In this document: positions 8,140 through 15,535 of the stretch, piece after piece
Layout of the letters: each line of letters starts with the position of its first letter
Position numbering within the stretch: position 1 is the first letter of the stretch
Assembly (NCBI GenBank): GCA_020024855.1
Contig: JAHHTB010000018.1
Span: 1 to 18,517, forward strand
Reading direction: 5' to 3'
Length of the DNA: 18,517 nt
DNA from: Fusobacterium sp.
GTDB lineage: Bacteria; Fusobacteriota; Fusobacteriia; Fusobacteriales; Fusobacteriaceae
Program-made: the position numbers and the translations under genes
The notes under the pieces: generated by a model
What the model saw: only the letters and a program-made list of their open reading frames with translations
Databases searched by the model: none
What the model was told of the DNA's origin: nothing

Positions 8140-8163
8140 TTTTTTACTTCCCTTCAAAAACTA

Positions 8164-8979
8164 TTAATATACAAATATTTTAAGAATATAATAAACTGTT
8201 GGAACAACAAAAATCATACTATCAAATCTATCTAAAATTCCACCATGTTCACCTAAAATTCTTCCAGAATCCTTAATTTTAAATTCTCTTTTAAACATTG
8301 ATTCTGCTAAATCTCCAATTTGAGCAACTATACTAACTAAAAAACCAAGAGCAATTATTACAGGATAATTTTCAGGAATTAATTGATATTTATAATTTAT
8401 TAAGCATATTACTAATATTGTAAATATTATTGCTCCAATAGCTCCCTCTTTTGACTTCTTAGGACTTATAATACTAAATCCTTCTTTAAAGAATTTTCTT
8501 CCTATATTTATTCCTACAAAATATGCAGCGCTATCACATACCCATACCATAACTTGTACAGCAATAAGCCATGCTCCACCATTAGGAAGATATGTTAAAA
8601 GAAGAATATGACTAAATAGTATTGATACATATACAATTCCTAAAACTGTTACTCCTATATCAACACTTGCATTCTCTACTTTATTTTCAAAAATTCTAAC
8701 TCCCATTACACATATAATTAATACCGAAATAGGAAAAAATAAATATACTCCTATATTTAAAGGTTCTAAAAAATAAATAAAATTAGGTATTGTAAGTCCT
8801 GATAATATTCCTAATTTTGAAAATGGTCTCTGCCCAGAAAGTTCTGACATTTTGTAAAATTCATACAATCCTATTCCGACTATTATATTTGTAAAAACTA
8901 AAAGTGGAATTCCTCCACTATAATAAACATACATTAAAATTGGAATTCCAATTAATGCAACTAAAATTCTATTTAACAT
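8164..8979 (-). CDS. cdsA: Phosphatidate cytidylyltransferase (CDP-diglyceride synthase)
   Basis: This integral membrane enzyme makes CDP-diacylglycerol from CTP and phosphatidic acid, the branch point for phospholipid synthesis. The 271 residues contain about seven or eight hydrophobic segments. The C-terminal family signature is intact: a KREFKIKDSGRILGEHGG stretch followed by ILDRFDS near residues 230-254. An internal CDSAAYFVG and SPKKSKEG match the conserved cytoplasmic loops. The start codon lies 11 nt inside the end of uppS, and its GGAGGAAGG site is within uppS, indicating translational coupling. Confidence 0.96.
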   Translation of the reverse strand: MLNRILVALIGIPILMYVYYSGGIPLLVFTNIIVGIGLYEFYKMSELSGQRPFSKLGILSGLTIPNFIYFLEPLNIGVYLFFPISVLIICVMGVRIFENKVENASVDIGVTVLGIVYVSILFSHILLLTYLPNGGAWLIAVQVMVWVCDSAAYFVGINIGRKFFKEGFSIISPKKSKEGAIGAIIFTILVICLINYKYQLIPENYPVIIALGFLVSIVAQIGDLAESMFKREFKIKDSGRILGEHGGILDRFDSMIFVVPTVYYILKIFVY

Positions 8980-9670
8980 CTAGCCTTCCTCCAAATCTTC
9001 TTTCTCTTTTACTATAATCTAAAAGTGCCTTTTCCATCTCTTCTTTATTAAAATCAGGCCAATACTTATCAGTTATATATATTTCAGAATATGCTATTTG
9101 CCATAATAAAAAATTAGAAATTCTAAATTCTCCACTTGTTCTAATTAAAAAATCTGGATCAGGTATATCATTATATAAATATTTAGAAAATTCCTCTTCT
9201 GATATGTTTTCTTTTCCTGATTTTAATATTTTATTTATAGCATCTATGATTTCAGCTCTTCCTCCATAGTTAAAAGCGATATTTAAAGTCATTTCATAAT
9301 CCTTTGATGTAGCTTCTTCTAATTCTTTTATAGCTTCTAATAGAGATTTACTTACTCCTTCAACCCTTCCTGATACCATAAATCTTATCTTATTTTTTAA
9401 AAGATTTTCTTTTTCTAATTTTATATAATTTTTAAAAAGAAACATAAGAGCATCAACTTCTTCTTTTGATCTCTTCCAATTTTCAGTAGAAAAAGCATAA
9501 ACTGTTAAATATTTTATTCCAATTTTTCTACTATATTCCATTATTTTTCTAAGAGTTTCTGCCCCAGCTTTATGACCAAATACTCTTGGCTTATTTTTAT
9601 TCTTTGCCCATCTTCCATTACCATCCATTATAATAGCAACGTGATTAGGAACATTTAGTATTTTTTCCAA
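8969..9670 (-). CDS. uppS: Undecaprenyl (cis-polyprenyl) diphosphate synthase
   Basis: The enzyme extends farnesyl diphosphate with isopentenyl diphosphate units to make the C55 lipid carrier for peptidoglycan and surface polysaccharides. The catalytic aspartate D16 is in MDGNGRWA, followed by FGHKAGAE, YAFSTENWKR, and the C-terminal signature RTSGEFRISNFLLWQ...YSE (177-196). Length (233) is normal for the family. The start is TTG at 9670: a strong GAGGTGAT site stands just upstream, no ATG lies in a workable place, and the next Met (15) is part of the active-site motif. It is the first gene of uppS-cdsA-dxr-tmk-rseP. Confidence 0.96.
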   Translation of the reverse strand: MEKILNVPNHVAIIMDGNGRWAKNKNKPRVFGHKAGAETLRKIMEYSRKIGIKYLTVYAFSTENWKRSKEEVDALMFLFKNYIKLEKENLLKNKIRFMVSGRVEGVSKSLLEAIKELEEATSKDYEMTLNIAFNYGGRAEIIDAINKILKSGKENISEEEFSKYLYNDIPDPDFLIRTSGEFRISNFLLWQIAYSEIYITDKYWPDFNKEEMEKALLDYSKRERRFGGRLDVK

Positions 9671-9703
9671 TCTATCACCTCACTTAATCTACTAAATTCT
9701 ATC

Positions 9704-9732
9704 ATAATATATCTTTTTTTTCCATAAATAAA
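9704..9732 (-). promoter_or_regulatory. Possible promoter for the uppS operon
   Basis: On the minus strand TTTATT (9727-9732) and TATTAT (9704-9709) are 17 bp apart, between the eno terminator and uppS. The match is only partial and the region is A/T-rich, so the exact position is uncertain. Some promoter is expected here because eno ends in a strong terminator. Confidence 0.35.
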
Positions 9733-9768
9733 AGACATGATTAAAAATGAAAATTTATTTTAGGCAAC

Positions 9769-9798
9769 AAAAAAAGGCGATTGTTTATCGCCTTTTTT
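9769..9798 (-). terminator. Rho-independent terminator after eno
   Basis: GGCGAT pairs with ATCGCC around TGTTT, extended by A and T runs into a 12-bp stem. Read on the minus strand it ends in seven T, about 20 nt after the eno stop. The symmetric A and T flanks would let it work in both directions. Confidence 0.9.
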
Positions 9799-9817
9799 AT
9801 ATTTCAAAATTTTCTTA

Positions 9818-11125
9818 CTATTTAGAAATATTGTAGAATACGTCCATACCTTTGTATTGAGCCATATCTCCTAATTCTTCTTCTATTCTTAGTAATTGAT
9901 TATATTTTGCCATTCTGTCTGTTCTTGAAGTTGAACCAGTTTTGATTTGTCCTGCATTTGTTGCAACAGCTATATCAGCTATTGTAGCATCTTCAGTTTC
10001 TCCAGATCTGTGAGAAACAACTGCAGTCATTCCAGCTCTCTTAGCCATTTCAATAGCATCTAGAGTTTCTGTTAATGTTCCAATTTGGTTAAGTTTTATT
10101 AAGATAGAGTTAGCTGCTTTTAACTCAATTCCTTTTTTAAGTCTTTCAGTGTTAGTTACGAATAAATCGTCTCCAACTAATTGAACTTTCTCTCCAAGTT
10201 TAGCTGTTAATAATTGCCAACCAGCCCAGTCGTCTTCTCCTAATCCATCTTCTATTGAAGTTATTGGATATTTTTCTACAAGTCCAGCATACCATTCAAC
10301 CATTTCTTCAGAAGTTCTTGTAACCCCTCCTTCTCTTTCGAAATGATATTCAAATTTTCCTGGTGCTACTTCTTTACAGAACTCACTTGATGCAGCATCC
10401 ATTGCAAAAGTGATGTCTTTTCCTGGCTCATATCCAGCTTTTTTAATAGCTTCAACCATAAGGTCTAAAGCACCTTCAGTTCCATTTATTTTAGAAGGAG
10501 CATATCCACCTTCGTTTCCTACGTTAGTAGAATCTCCATTTGCTTTTAATAATTTTCCTAAGTGATGGAATACTTCACAACCCATTCTCATAGCTTCCAT
10601 GAAGTTAGATGCTCCAACTGGTTGGATCATAAACTCTTGTACGTCAACTGCAGAGTCAGCATGAGATCCTCCGTTTAAGATGTTCATCATAGGTAGAGGT
10701 AATTCAGTTGTATTTACTCCTCCTAAGTATTTGTATAATGGCATTCCTAATGCTTCTGCTGCTGCTTTAGCTACTGCAAGAGAAACACCTAGTATAGCAT
10801 TTGCTCCTAATCTTCCTTTATTTGGAGTTCCATCTAAAGCGATCATAGCTTTATCTATTCTTACTTGATTTAAAGCATCCATTCCTAAGATAGCTTCTTT
10901 AATTTCAGTGTTAACATTTTTAACTGCAGTTAAAACACCTTTTCCTAAATATCTAGATTTATCGTTATCTCTTAATTCTACTGCTTCGTAAGCTCCTGTT
11001 GATGCTCCAGATGGAACAGCTGCTCTTCCTTTTGCTCCACACTCTAATACAACATCAACTTCAACTGTAGGATTTCCTCTTGAGTCAAGTATTTCTCTAG
11101 CGATTACATCAATAATTCTTGTCAT
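9818..11125 (-). CDS. eno: Enolase
   Basis: Cytosolic glycolytic enzyme converting 2-phosphoglycerate to phosphoenolpyruvate. The 435-residue length and motifs are standard. The mobile loop is SGASTG (39-44) and the catalytic acid is E205 in VGNEGGYAPS. The Mg ligands are D243, E292 and D319. The catalytic base is K344 in IKLNQIGT, and the signature SHRSGETED is at 371-379. The ATG follows GGAGGAAAAAG. It lies 112 nt downstream of pyk and is followed by a strong terminator. I see no convincing promoter in the very A/T-rich gap (TTAAAA with TATTTT at 17 bp is the best I find), so co-transcription with pyk is possible. Its leader holds an unusually G+C-rich hairpin directly before the ribosome binding site. 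Confidence 0.98.
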   Translation of the reverse strand: MTRIIDVIAREILDSRGNPTVEVDVVLECGAKGRAAVPSGASTGAYEAVELRDNDKSRYLGKGVLTAVKNVNTEIKEAILGMDALNQVRIDKAMIALDGTPNKGRLGANAILGVSLAVAKAAAEALGMPLYKYLGGVNTTELPLPMMNILNGGSHADSAVDVQEFMIQPVGASNFMEAMRMGCEVFHHLGKLLKANGDSTNVGNEGGYAPSKINGTEGALDLMVEAIKKAGYEPGKDITFAMDAASSEFCKEVAPGKFEYHFEREGGVTRTSEEMVEWYAGLVEKYPITSIEDGLGEDDWAGWQLLTAKLGEKVQLVGDDLFVTNTERLKKGIELKAANSILIKLNQIGTLTETLDAIEMAKRAGMTAVVSHRSGETEDATIADIAVATNAGQIKTGSTSRTDRMAKYNQLLRIEEELGDMAQYKGMDVFYNISK

Positions 11126-11142
11126 TACTTTTTCCTCCTCTT

Positions 11143-11160
11143 TGCCGCCAAAAGACAGCA
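11143..11160 (-). promoter_or_regulatory. RNA hairpin in the eno leader beside the ribosome binding site
   Basis: On the minus-strand RNA, UGCUGUC pairs with GGCGGCA around a UUUU loop (7 bp, two of them G-U). The hairpin ends four bases before GAGGAGG. Because two pairs are G-U, the structure is stable only in the eno transcript and not in the opposite strand. No U-run follows, so it is not a terminator. Confidence 0.5.
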
Positions 11161-11237
11161 GATATATTTTTATAAAATATTATTATAATAATTATATTTT
11201 AACTTATTTTAAAAATTTATACTATTAATATTTTCTA

Positions 11238-12650
11238 TTATTTTACTTTTATAACTTTCATTGTATTAGTAGTTCCTTGTACATATACTTGCTCTCCACA
11301 AGTTACTACGATTACATCTCCAGATTTTACTAATCCAGTTTTCACTGCTTCTGTTTCTGCTTGTTTAAAGAAACAATCTAAAGTTTCTGGCTTCTCAGCT
11401 AATACTGATAATACCCCTCTACTTAATAATAATTGGTTAGCAGTTATTTGAGAATTAGTTAGAGCTAATATTCTAGCAGTTGGAAAATATTTTCTTAAGC
11501 TTTTAGCTGCTCTTCCTGTTCCTGTTCCAACAACTATTAATTTTGCATCAAGTGCTTCAGCAACATCTACTGTTCCCTTCGCAACAGCTTCTGTTATTGT
11601 TGCTTCTTCATTTTCAAAATCTACATTTGTATAAATTAATGGATCTGTTTTTTCTGCTATTCTTGCCATTACTTTAACAGCTTCAATTGGATATTTACCT
11701 TTTGCAGTTTCTCCAGATAACATTACAGCATCTGTTCCGTCTATTATTGCATTGGCAACGTCATTAGCTTCTGCTCTTGTAGGTCTTGGGTTTTTAATCA
11801 TAGAATCTAGCATTTGAGTAGCTGTAATAACTGGTTTTCCAGCTGCATTACATTTCTCTATCATCATTTTTTGTGCAAATGGAACTTCCTCAACTGGAAT
11901 TTCTACTCCTAGGTCTCCTCTTGCAACCATTACACCATCTGTAACTTCAAGAATTTCATCAAAGTTATTTAATCCTTCTTGATTTTCTATTTTAGATATG
12001 ATTTTTACGTTTTCTCCACCATTTTCACATAAAACTTTTCTTACTGCTAAAACGTCATCTGCTTTTCTGATGAAAGATGCAGCAACAAAATCTATTCCTT
12101 GCTCACAACCAAATTTTAAATCATTTATATCTTTTTCAGCAAGAGCTGGTAAATTTACAGAAACACCTGGTAAGTTAATTCCTTTATTTTCTCCTAGATC
12201 TCCATTGTTTTTAACAATACATCTAACTTCTTTTTCAGAAACTTCTTTAACTTCCATAGCTATTAAACCATCATCAACTAAAACAGTATCTCCTGCTTTT
12301 AAGTCTGAAGTAAATCCTTCATAAGTAACAGCAACTATTTTGTTATTTCCTATTACAGTTCTATCAGTTGTAAATGTAAAATCTTGACCTGCTACTAAAG
12401 AAACATCATTTCCACCTTCTAATTTTATAGTTCTGATTTCTGGTCCTTTTGTATCTAGTAATATAGCTGCTCTCATTCCAGTTTCAGCCATTACTTCTCT
12501 TAAATTGCTTATTCTTCTTCCGTGCTCTTCATAGTCTCCATGAGAGAAGTTTAATCTCATTACATTCATTCCAGCTTCAAGAAGTTGTTTTAATACTTCT
12601 TTAGATTCAGTTTTTGGTCCTATCGTACAAACGATTTTAGTTTTTTTCAC
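11238..12650 (-). CDS. pyk: Pyruvate kinase
   Basis: Cytosolic glycolytic enzyme converting phosphoenolpyruvate and ADP to pyruvate and ATP. Motifs include TIGPKTES and MRLNFSHGDYEEH near the N-terminus and the catalytic lysine K220 in SKIENQEG. Metal-binding residues lie in MVARGDLGVEIP, followed by TATQMLDSM. The segment DTKGPEIRT carries Glu at the position equivalent to muscle Glu117, which in this family goes with K+ dependence. At 470 residues it lacks the extra C-terminal PEP-utilizer-like domain of Bacillus enzymes. The start is GTG at 12650, preceded by GAGGTGAT. It has its own consensus promoter and is followed by eno without an obvious terminator. Confidence 0.98.
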   Translation of the reverse strand: MKKTKIVCTIGPKTESKEVLKQLLEAGMNVMRLNFSHGDYEEHGRRISNLREVMAETGMRAAILLDTKGPEIRTIKLEGGNDVSLVAGQDFTFTTDRTVIGNNKIVAVTYEGFTSDLKAGDTVLVDDGLIAMEVKEVSEKEVRCIVKNNGDLGENKGINLPGVSVNLPALAEKDINDLKFGCEQGIDFVAASFIRKADDVLAVRKVLCENGGENVKIISKIENQEGLNNFDEILEVTDGVMVARGDLGVEIPVEEVPFAQKMMIEKCNAAGKPVITATQMLDSMIKNPRPTRAEANDVANAIIDGTDAVMLSGETAKGKYPIEAVKVMARIAEKTDPLIYTNVDFENEEATITEAVAKGTVDVAEALDAKLIVVGTGTGRAAKSLRKYFPTARILALTNSQITANQLLLSRGVLSVLAEKPETLDCFFKQAETEAVKTGLVKSGDVIVVTCGEQVYVQGTTNTMKVIKVK

Positions 12651-12741
12651 AAAATCACCTCTATAATTTTTTAAAAATATTTTTCATAACAAATTTCCAC
12701 AATAATATTCCAGACTACTTTCAATTTTATCTACTGTTTTA

Positions 12742-12770
12742 ATTTTAAACAATAATTTAATTCTTGTCAA
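12742..12770 (-). promoter_or_regulatory. Consensus sigma-70 promoter for pyk
   Basis: On the minus strand a perfect TTGACA (12765-12770) and TAAAAT (12742-12747) are 17 bp apart. The predicted start near 12735 gives a leader of about 85 nt before the GTG start. Confidence 0.8.
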
Positions 12771-12802
12771 TTTTCTTCATGAACATTTTTTTATCTTTTT
12801 TG

Positions 12803-12829
12803 GTGTCAATCTTGAACAAAAATTGACAC
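12803..12829. promoter_or_regulatory. Perfect 8-bp inverted repeat upstream of the pyk promoter
   Basis: GTGTCAAT and ATTGACAC are exact reverse complements separated by 11 bp. The centre lies about 50 bp upstream of the pyk -35 box, between it and the csp terminator. The spacing fits a dimeric regulator site. No family could be assigned from the half-site alone. Confidence 0.45.
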
Positions 12830-12842
12830 TTTATTTTTTAAT

Positions 12843-12880
12843 AAAAAAATGAGAGTAATTGTATTAAACTTTACTCTCAT
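12843..12880 (-). terminator. Rho-independent terminator after csp
   Basis: ATGAGAGTAA pairs perfectly with TTACTCTCAT (10 bp, 12-nt loop). On the minus strand the hairpin is followed by seven T, about 33 nt after the csp stop. Confidence 0.88.
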
Positions 12881-12912
12881 TAAAAAATTTCTATTTGTTT
12901 TTTATTAATTTA

Positions 12913-13113
12913 TTAAGCTACAGTTACTTTTACTGCGATAGGACCTTTTGCTCCTTCTTCAACTTCAAAAGTAACTTCTTGGTTTTCCTCAAGATTTCTG
13001 AATCCTTCTCCAACTATTCCAGAAAAATGAACAAAATAATCTTTTCCTTCTTCTGAAGTGATGAATCCAAATCCTTTTTCTTTGTTAAACCATTTTACTA
13101 TCCCTTTTAACAT
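12913..13113 (-). CDS. Cold-shock protein (CspA family)
   Basis: A single cold-shock OB-fold that binds single-stranded RNA or DNA and melts mRNA secondary structure. RNP1 is KGFGFI (13-18) and RNP2 is YFVHFS (26-31), preceded by the usual KGIVKWFNKEKG. I start at the ATG at 13113, giving 66 residues, the normal length for the family. The frame also extends to a TTG at 13128, which would add five residues absent from the family. The ribosome binding site for the ATG is an unusual GGGGG eight bases upstream. The gene has its own promoter, a leader hairpin and a terminator, so it is a single-gene unit that may also receive read-through from frr. Confidence 0.95.
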   Translation of the reverse strand: MLKGIVKWFNKEKGFGFITSEEGKDYFVHFSGIVGEGFRNLEENQEVTFEVEEGAKGPIAVKVTVA

Positions 13114-13121
13114 ATTCAAAA

Positions 13122-13126
13122 CCCCC
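13122..13126 (-). promoter_or_regulatory. Non-canonical ribosome binding site of csp (GGGGG)
   Basis: Five G precede the csp ATG by eight bases. They can pair with the CCUCC at the 3' end of 16S rRNA only by using a G-U pair in the middle. Almost every other gene in the window has AGGAGG or GAGGTGAT. The site decides the start at 13113. Confidence 0.55.
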
Positions 13127-13153
13127 AAAAAATATTTTTCATATAAAGCCTTT

Positions 13154-13174
13154 TTATTGAATATATTTCAATAA
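13154..13174 (-). promoter_or_regulatory. Stem-loop at the 5' end of the csp leader
   Basis: TTATTGAA and TTCAATAA form a perfect 8-bp stem around a five-base loop. It begins about three or four nucleotides after the predicted start of transcription and leaves about 40 unstructured nucleotides before the csp ATG. The all A-U/G-C-poor stem would be temperature-sensitive, which suits a cold-shock leader, but a thermosensor role is inference. Confidence 0.5.
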
Positions 13175-13183
13175 GCTAGCCTG

Positions 13184-13212
13184 ATTATACTCTTAGTTTT
13201 CAATATATGCAA
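13184..13212 (-). promoter_or_regulatory. Sigma-70 promoter for csp
   Basis: On the minus strand TTGCAT (13207-13212) and a perfect TATAAT (13184-13189) are 17 bp apart. The -35 box starts only about 10 bp after the frr stop codon. The predicted transcription start is near 13177. Confidence 0.78.
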
Positions 13213-13222
13213 CTATTTTTTA

Positions 13223-13783
13223 TTAAACAGTTGTGATTTCTTTTTCTTTAACTGCAAGAAGTCCATCAATCTCTTTTATAGTTTTATCTGTTAATTTTTG
13301 AACTTCATCTTCGTATTTCTTTAATTCATCTTCAGTAATTTCTTCATCTTTTTGAAGTTTTCTAAGAGAATTATTTATGTCTTTTCTTACATTTCTTACA
13401 GCTACTTTTCCTTCTTCAGCTTCTTTTTTAGCTAATTTTACATATTCTTTTCTTCTATCAGCTGTTAATTCAGGAACCATAAGTCTTATAACTCTTCCAT
13501 CATTATTTGGTGTAAGACCTACATTTGAAGCCATTATTGCTTTTTCAATAGTAGGAATTACTGATTTATCCCATGGATCTATTACAAGTAATCTTGGCTC
13601 TGGAGCTGATACTGTTCCTACTTGATTTAAAGGCATTAAAGATCCATATTGTTCAACTTTTATTCCATCAAGCATAGCAACACTTGCTCTACCTGCTCTA
13701 ATAGCTGTAAATTTATGTCTTGTTGCTTCTATTGCTTTTGTCATTTTGTCTTTACAATCATTCATTAAAATTTCTATGCTCAT
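13223..13783 (-). CDS. frr: Ribosome recycling factor
   Basis: This factor works with EF-G to split post-termination ribosomes. The 186 residues match the family length. Recognisable segments are IRAGRAS (29-35), the central domain with APEPRLLVIDPWDKS and IEKAI, and LTPNNDGRVIRLMVPELTADRRKEY followed by the long C-terminal helix with RNVRKDINNSLRKL. The ATG follows AGGAGG. It lies 18 nt after pyrH and is the last gene of the rpsB-tsf-pyrH-frr cluster. No rho-independent terminator follows; a short inverted repeat after the stop lacks a T-run. Confidence 0.98.
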   Translation of the reverse strand: MSIEILMNDCKDKMTKAIEATRHKFTAIRAGRASVAMLDGIKVEQYGSLMPLNQVGTVSAPEPRLLVIDPWDKSVIPTIEKAIMASNVGLTPNNDGRVIRLMVPELTADRRKEYVKLAKKEAEEGKVAVRNVRKDINNSLRKLQKDEEITEDELKKYEDEVQKLTDKTIKEIDGLLAVKEKEITTV

Positions 13784-13801
13784 ATTTTCCTCCTAAAAAT
13801 T

Positions 13802-14518
13802 TTATATAACTTTTGTTCCTATACAGTTACATTCACCAAGAACTACTTTCTTGATATTTCCTTCTACTAAAGAATTAAATACTATAAGAGGTAGTTTATT
13901 ATCTCTACAAAGAGAAATTGCCGCTGCATCCATAACTTTTAAGTTTTTATTTAAAACTTCACTATAAGTTACAGTATCATATTTTACAGCATCTGTATAT
14001 TTTACTGGGTCTTTATCATAGATACCATCAACTTTAGTTGCTTTTATAACTACATCTGCATTTATTTCTATTGCTCTTAAAACTGCTGCTGTATCTGTTG
14101 TAAAATATGGATTTCCTGTTCCTGCACCAAATATTACAACTCTTCCTTTTTCTAGATGTCTTTCTGCTCTTCTTCTAATATACGGTTCTGCAATTTGAGG
14201 CATTTCAATTGCTGTTAATACTCTTGTAGGTATTCCAAGTTTTTCTATAGAATTTTGAAGAGCTAGAGAGTTTATTACAGTAGCAAGCATTCCCATATGA
14301 TCACCAGTTACTCTATCCATTCCTTGACTTTCTCCAGAAAGTCCTCTGAAAATGTTTCCTCCTCCTATAACTATTCCAACTTCTACTCCCATATCTACAA
14401 TTTCTTTTATTTGTCTTGCATAAGAGCTTATTACATCAGAAGATATTCCAAACTCTTGATCTCCCATCAAGGCTTCTCCACTAAGTTTTAATAATATTCT
14501 TTTATATACAGGTGTCAT
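13802..14518 (-). CDS. pyrH: Uridylate kinase (UMP kinase)
   Basis: This bacterial amino-acid-kinase-type enzyme phosphorylates UMP to UDP. Motifs in order are LLKLSGEAL (9-17), VIGGGNIFRG (50-59), GDHMGMLATVINSLAL (72-87), GAGTGNPYFTTDTAA (131-145) and KATKVDGIYDKDP (159-171). The 238-residue length is normal. The ATG follows GGGAGG. It stands 82 nt after tsf with a terminator-like hairpin between them, and 18 nt before frr. I see no separate promoter in the gap, so expression probably depends on read-through of that hairpin. Confidence 0.97.
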   Translation of the reverse strand: MTPVYKRILLKLSGEALMGDQEFGISSDVISSYARQIKEIVDMGVEVGIVIGGGNIFRGLSGESQGMDRVTGDHMGMLATVINSLALQNSIEKLGIPTRVLTAIEMPQIAEPYIRRRAERHLEKGRVVIFGAGTGNPYFTTDTAAVLRAIEINADVVIKATKVDGIYDKDPVKYTDAVKYDTVTYSEVLNKNLKVMDAAAISLCRDNKLPLIVFNSLVEGNIKKVVLGECNCIGTKVI

Positions 14519-14539
14519 TATTTCCTCCCAAATTTTAAT

Positions 14540-14562
14540 CCTATTTTTTTTAAAAAAATAGG
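14540..14562. repeat. 23-bp perfect palindrome overlapping the tsf-pyrH terminator
   Basis: CCTATTTTTTT and AAAAAAATAGG are exact reverse complements around one central base. The two GG/CC bases at the edge (14561-14562) are also the base of the terminator stem, and the T-run of the terminator is one arm of the palindrome. The two RNA folds therefore exclude each other in part. Confidence 0.5.
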
Positions 14563-14579
14563 GATGCAGGCTGCATCCC
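14552..14579 (-). terminator. Terminator-like hairpin between tsf and pyrH
   Basis: GGGATGCA pairs perfectly with TGCATCCC around three bases, and on the minus strand it is followed by TATTTTTTT. It begins about 20 nt after the tsf stop. Because pyrH and frr lie immediately downstream with no visible promoter, it is probably a partial terminator or attenuator. Confidence 0.75.
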
Positions 14580-14600
14580 CAATATTGTTCTTAGAAGTAA

Positions 14601-15488
14601 CTATCCATTGATTTGAGCTGCAACTTCTGCTGCAAAATCTTCTACTTTTTTCTCAATTCCATCTCCAACTTTAAATCTTGTGAAAGAAAGAACTGTCATA
14701 TCTCCAGCAAATTTAGCAACTGTTTCTTTATCTTCAGCTTTAACATAAATTTGGTCCACTAAACAGTTTTCTTCATAGAATTTTCTCATTTTTCCAACAA
14801 GAATGTTTTCTATAATTTTAGCTGGTTTTCCTTCTGCTTCTAATTGTTTTCTTGCTATTTCTTTTTCATGCTCTAAAACTTCAGGAGTAACTTCTGTTGA
14901 ATTTAAGAAAGAAGGGTTCATAGCTGCAACATGCATAGCTATTCCTTTAGCTCTTTCTAATCTTTCAGGAGTCATTTCTGTAGACATTTCAACTATAACA
15001 CCAAGTTTTCCTCCTAGGTGGTTGTAAGTTGTAACGAAGCCAGTTGTAGTAACTTTCTCCATTCTTCTGATGTTCATGTTTTCTCCTATTTTAGCAATAA
15101 GAGCAATTAATTTTTCTTCTACAGTTGAACCATCAGCTAGTTTAACAGCTTTTAATTCTTCTACAGTTGAAACTGGATTTACTAAAGCAGTTTCTACTAA
15201 TAATTTTCCAAAATTTTTGAATTCGTCATTTTTAGCAACGAAATCTGTTTCAGCATTGAATTCGATAACAACTGCAGTTTTGTGGTCTTCTGATACACCA
15301 TCAAATACTAGTCCTTCAGCTGCAACTCTTCCTGCTTTTTTAACAGCTTTTGCCATACCTTTTTCTCTTAGGTAGTCAATAGCCTTGTCAAAGTTTCCTT
15401 CGTTTTCTTGAAGTGCCTTTTTACAATCCATCATTCCGGCACCAGTCATCTCTCTAAGTTCTTTTACCATCTTAGCTGTGATTTCCAT
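14601..15488 (-). CDS. tsf: Elongation factor Ts
   Basis: EF-Ts is the nucleotide exchange factor that regenerates EF-Tu-GTP. The N-terminal UBA-like domain (about 1-55) carries the signature MTGAGMMDCKKAL (14-26), and the Tu-contacting motif TDFVAKN is at 81-87. The core then has the two dimerisation-type subdomains, with HVAAMNP and the C-terminal VLSFTRFKVGDGIEKK. The 295-residue length is typical. The ATG at 15488 follows AAGGAGG. It lies 47 nt after rpsB in the usual rpsB-tsf pair. Confidence 0.98.
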   Translation of the reverse strand: MEITAKMVKELREMTGAGMMDCKKALQENEGNFDKAIDYLREKGMAKAVKKAGRVAAEGLVFDGVSEDHKTAVVIEFNAETDFVAKNDEFKNFGKLLVETALVNPVSTVEELKAVKLADGSTVEEKLIALIAKIGENMNIRRMEKVTTTGFVTTYNHLGGKLGVIVEMSTEMTPERLERAKGIAMHVAAMNPSFLNSTEVTPEVLEHEKEIARKQLEAEGKPAKIIENILVGKMRKFYEENCLVDQIYVKAEDKETVAKFAGDMTVLSFTRFKVGDGIEKKVEDFAAEVAAQING

Positions 15489-15535
15489 CTATAGATCCTC
15501 CTTATTTCCTTTTAAGTTTAGGAATTATATTTATA

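Noticed and set aside
8140..8157. TTG start that would extend dxr by six residues
   Set aside because: The extra codons contain the AAGGGAAG ribosome binding site for the ATG at 8139, and family members begin at the MKNITILG-type strand.
11161..11237. A defined promoter for eno
   Set aside because: The gap is nearly all A and T, giving several overlapping TATAAT-like matches, but none has a convincing -35 at 16-18 bp.
11998..12324. Plus-strand open frame of 108 codons inside pyk
   Set aside because: It lies wholly antisense to a clearly conserved enzyme, has no ribosome binding site of its own that I can see, and its Ser/Phe-rich translation is what the reverse strand of A/T-rich coding DNA gives.
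13114..13128. TTG start that would extend csp by five residues
   Set aside because: The extension is not found in cold-shock proteins and would consume the only possible ribosome binding site (GGGGG) of the ATG at 13113.
13196..13232. CAACT/AGTTG repeat after frr as a terminator
   Set aside because: Only five base pairs with a large loop and no following T-run; it overlaps the csp -35 region.
15070..15375. Plus-strand open frame of 101 codons inside tsf
   Set aside because: Antisense shadow of tsf with low-complexity Ser/Thr-rich translation and no recognisable domain.
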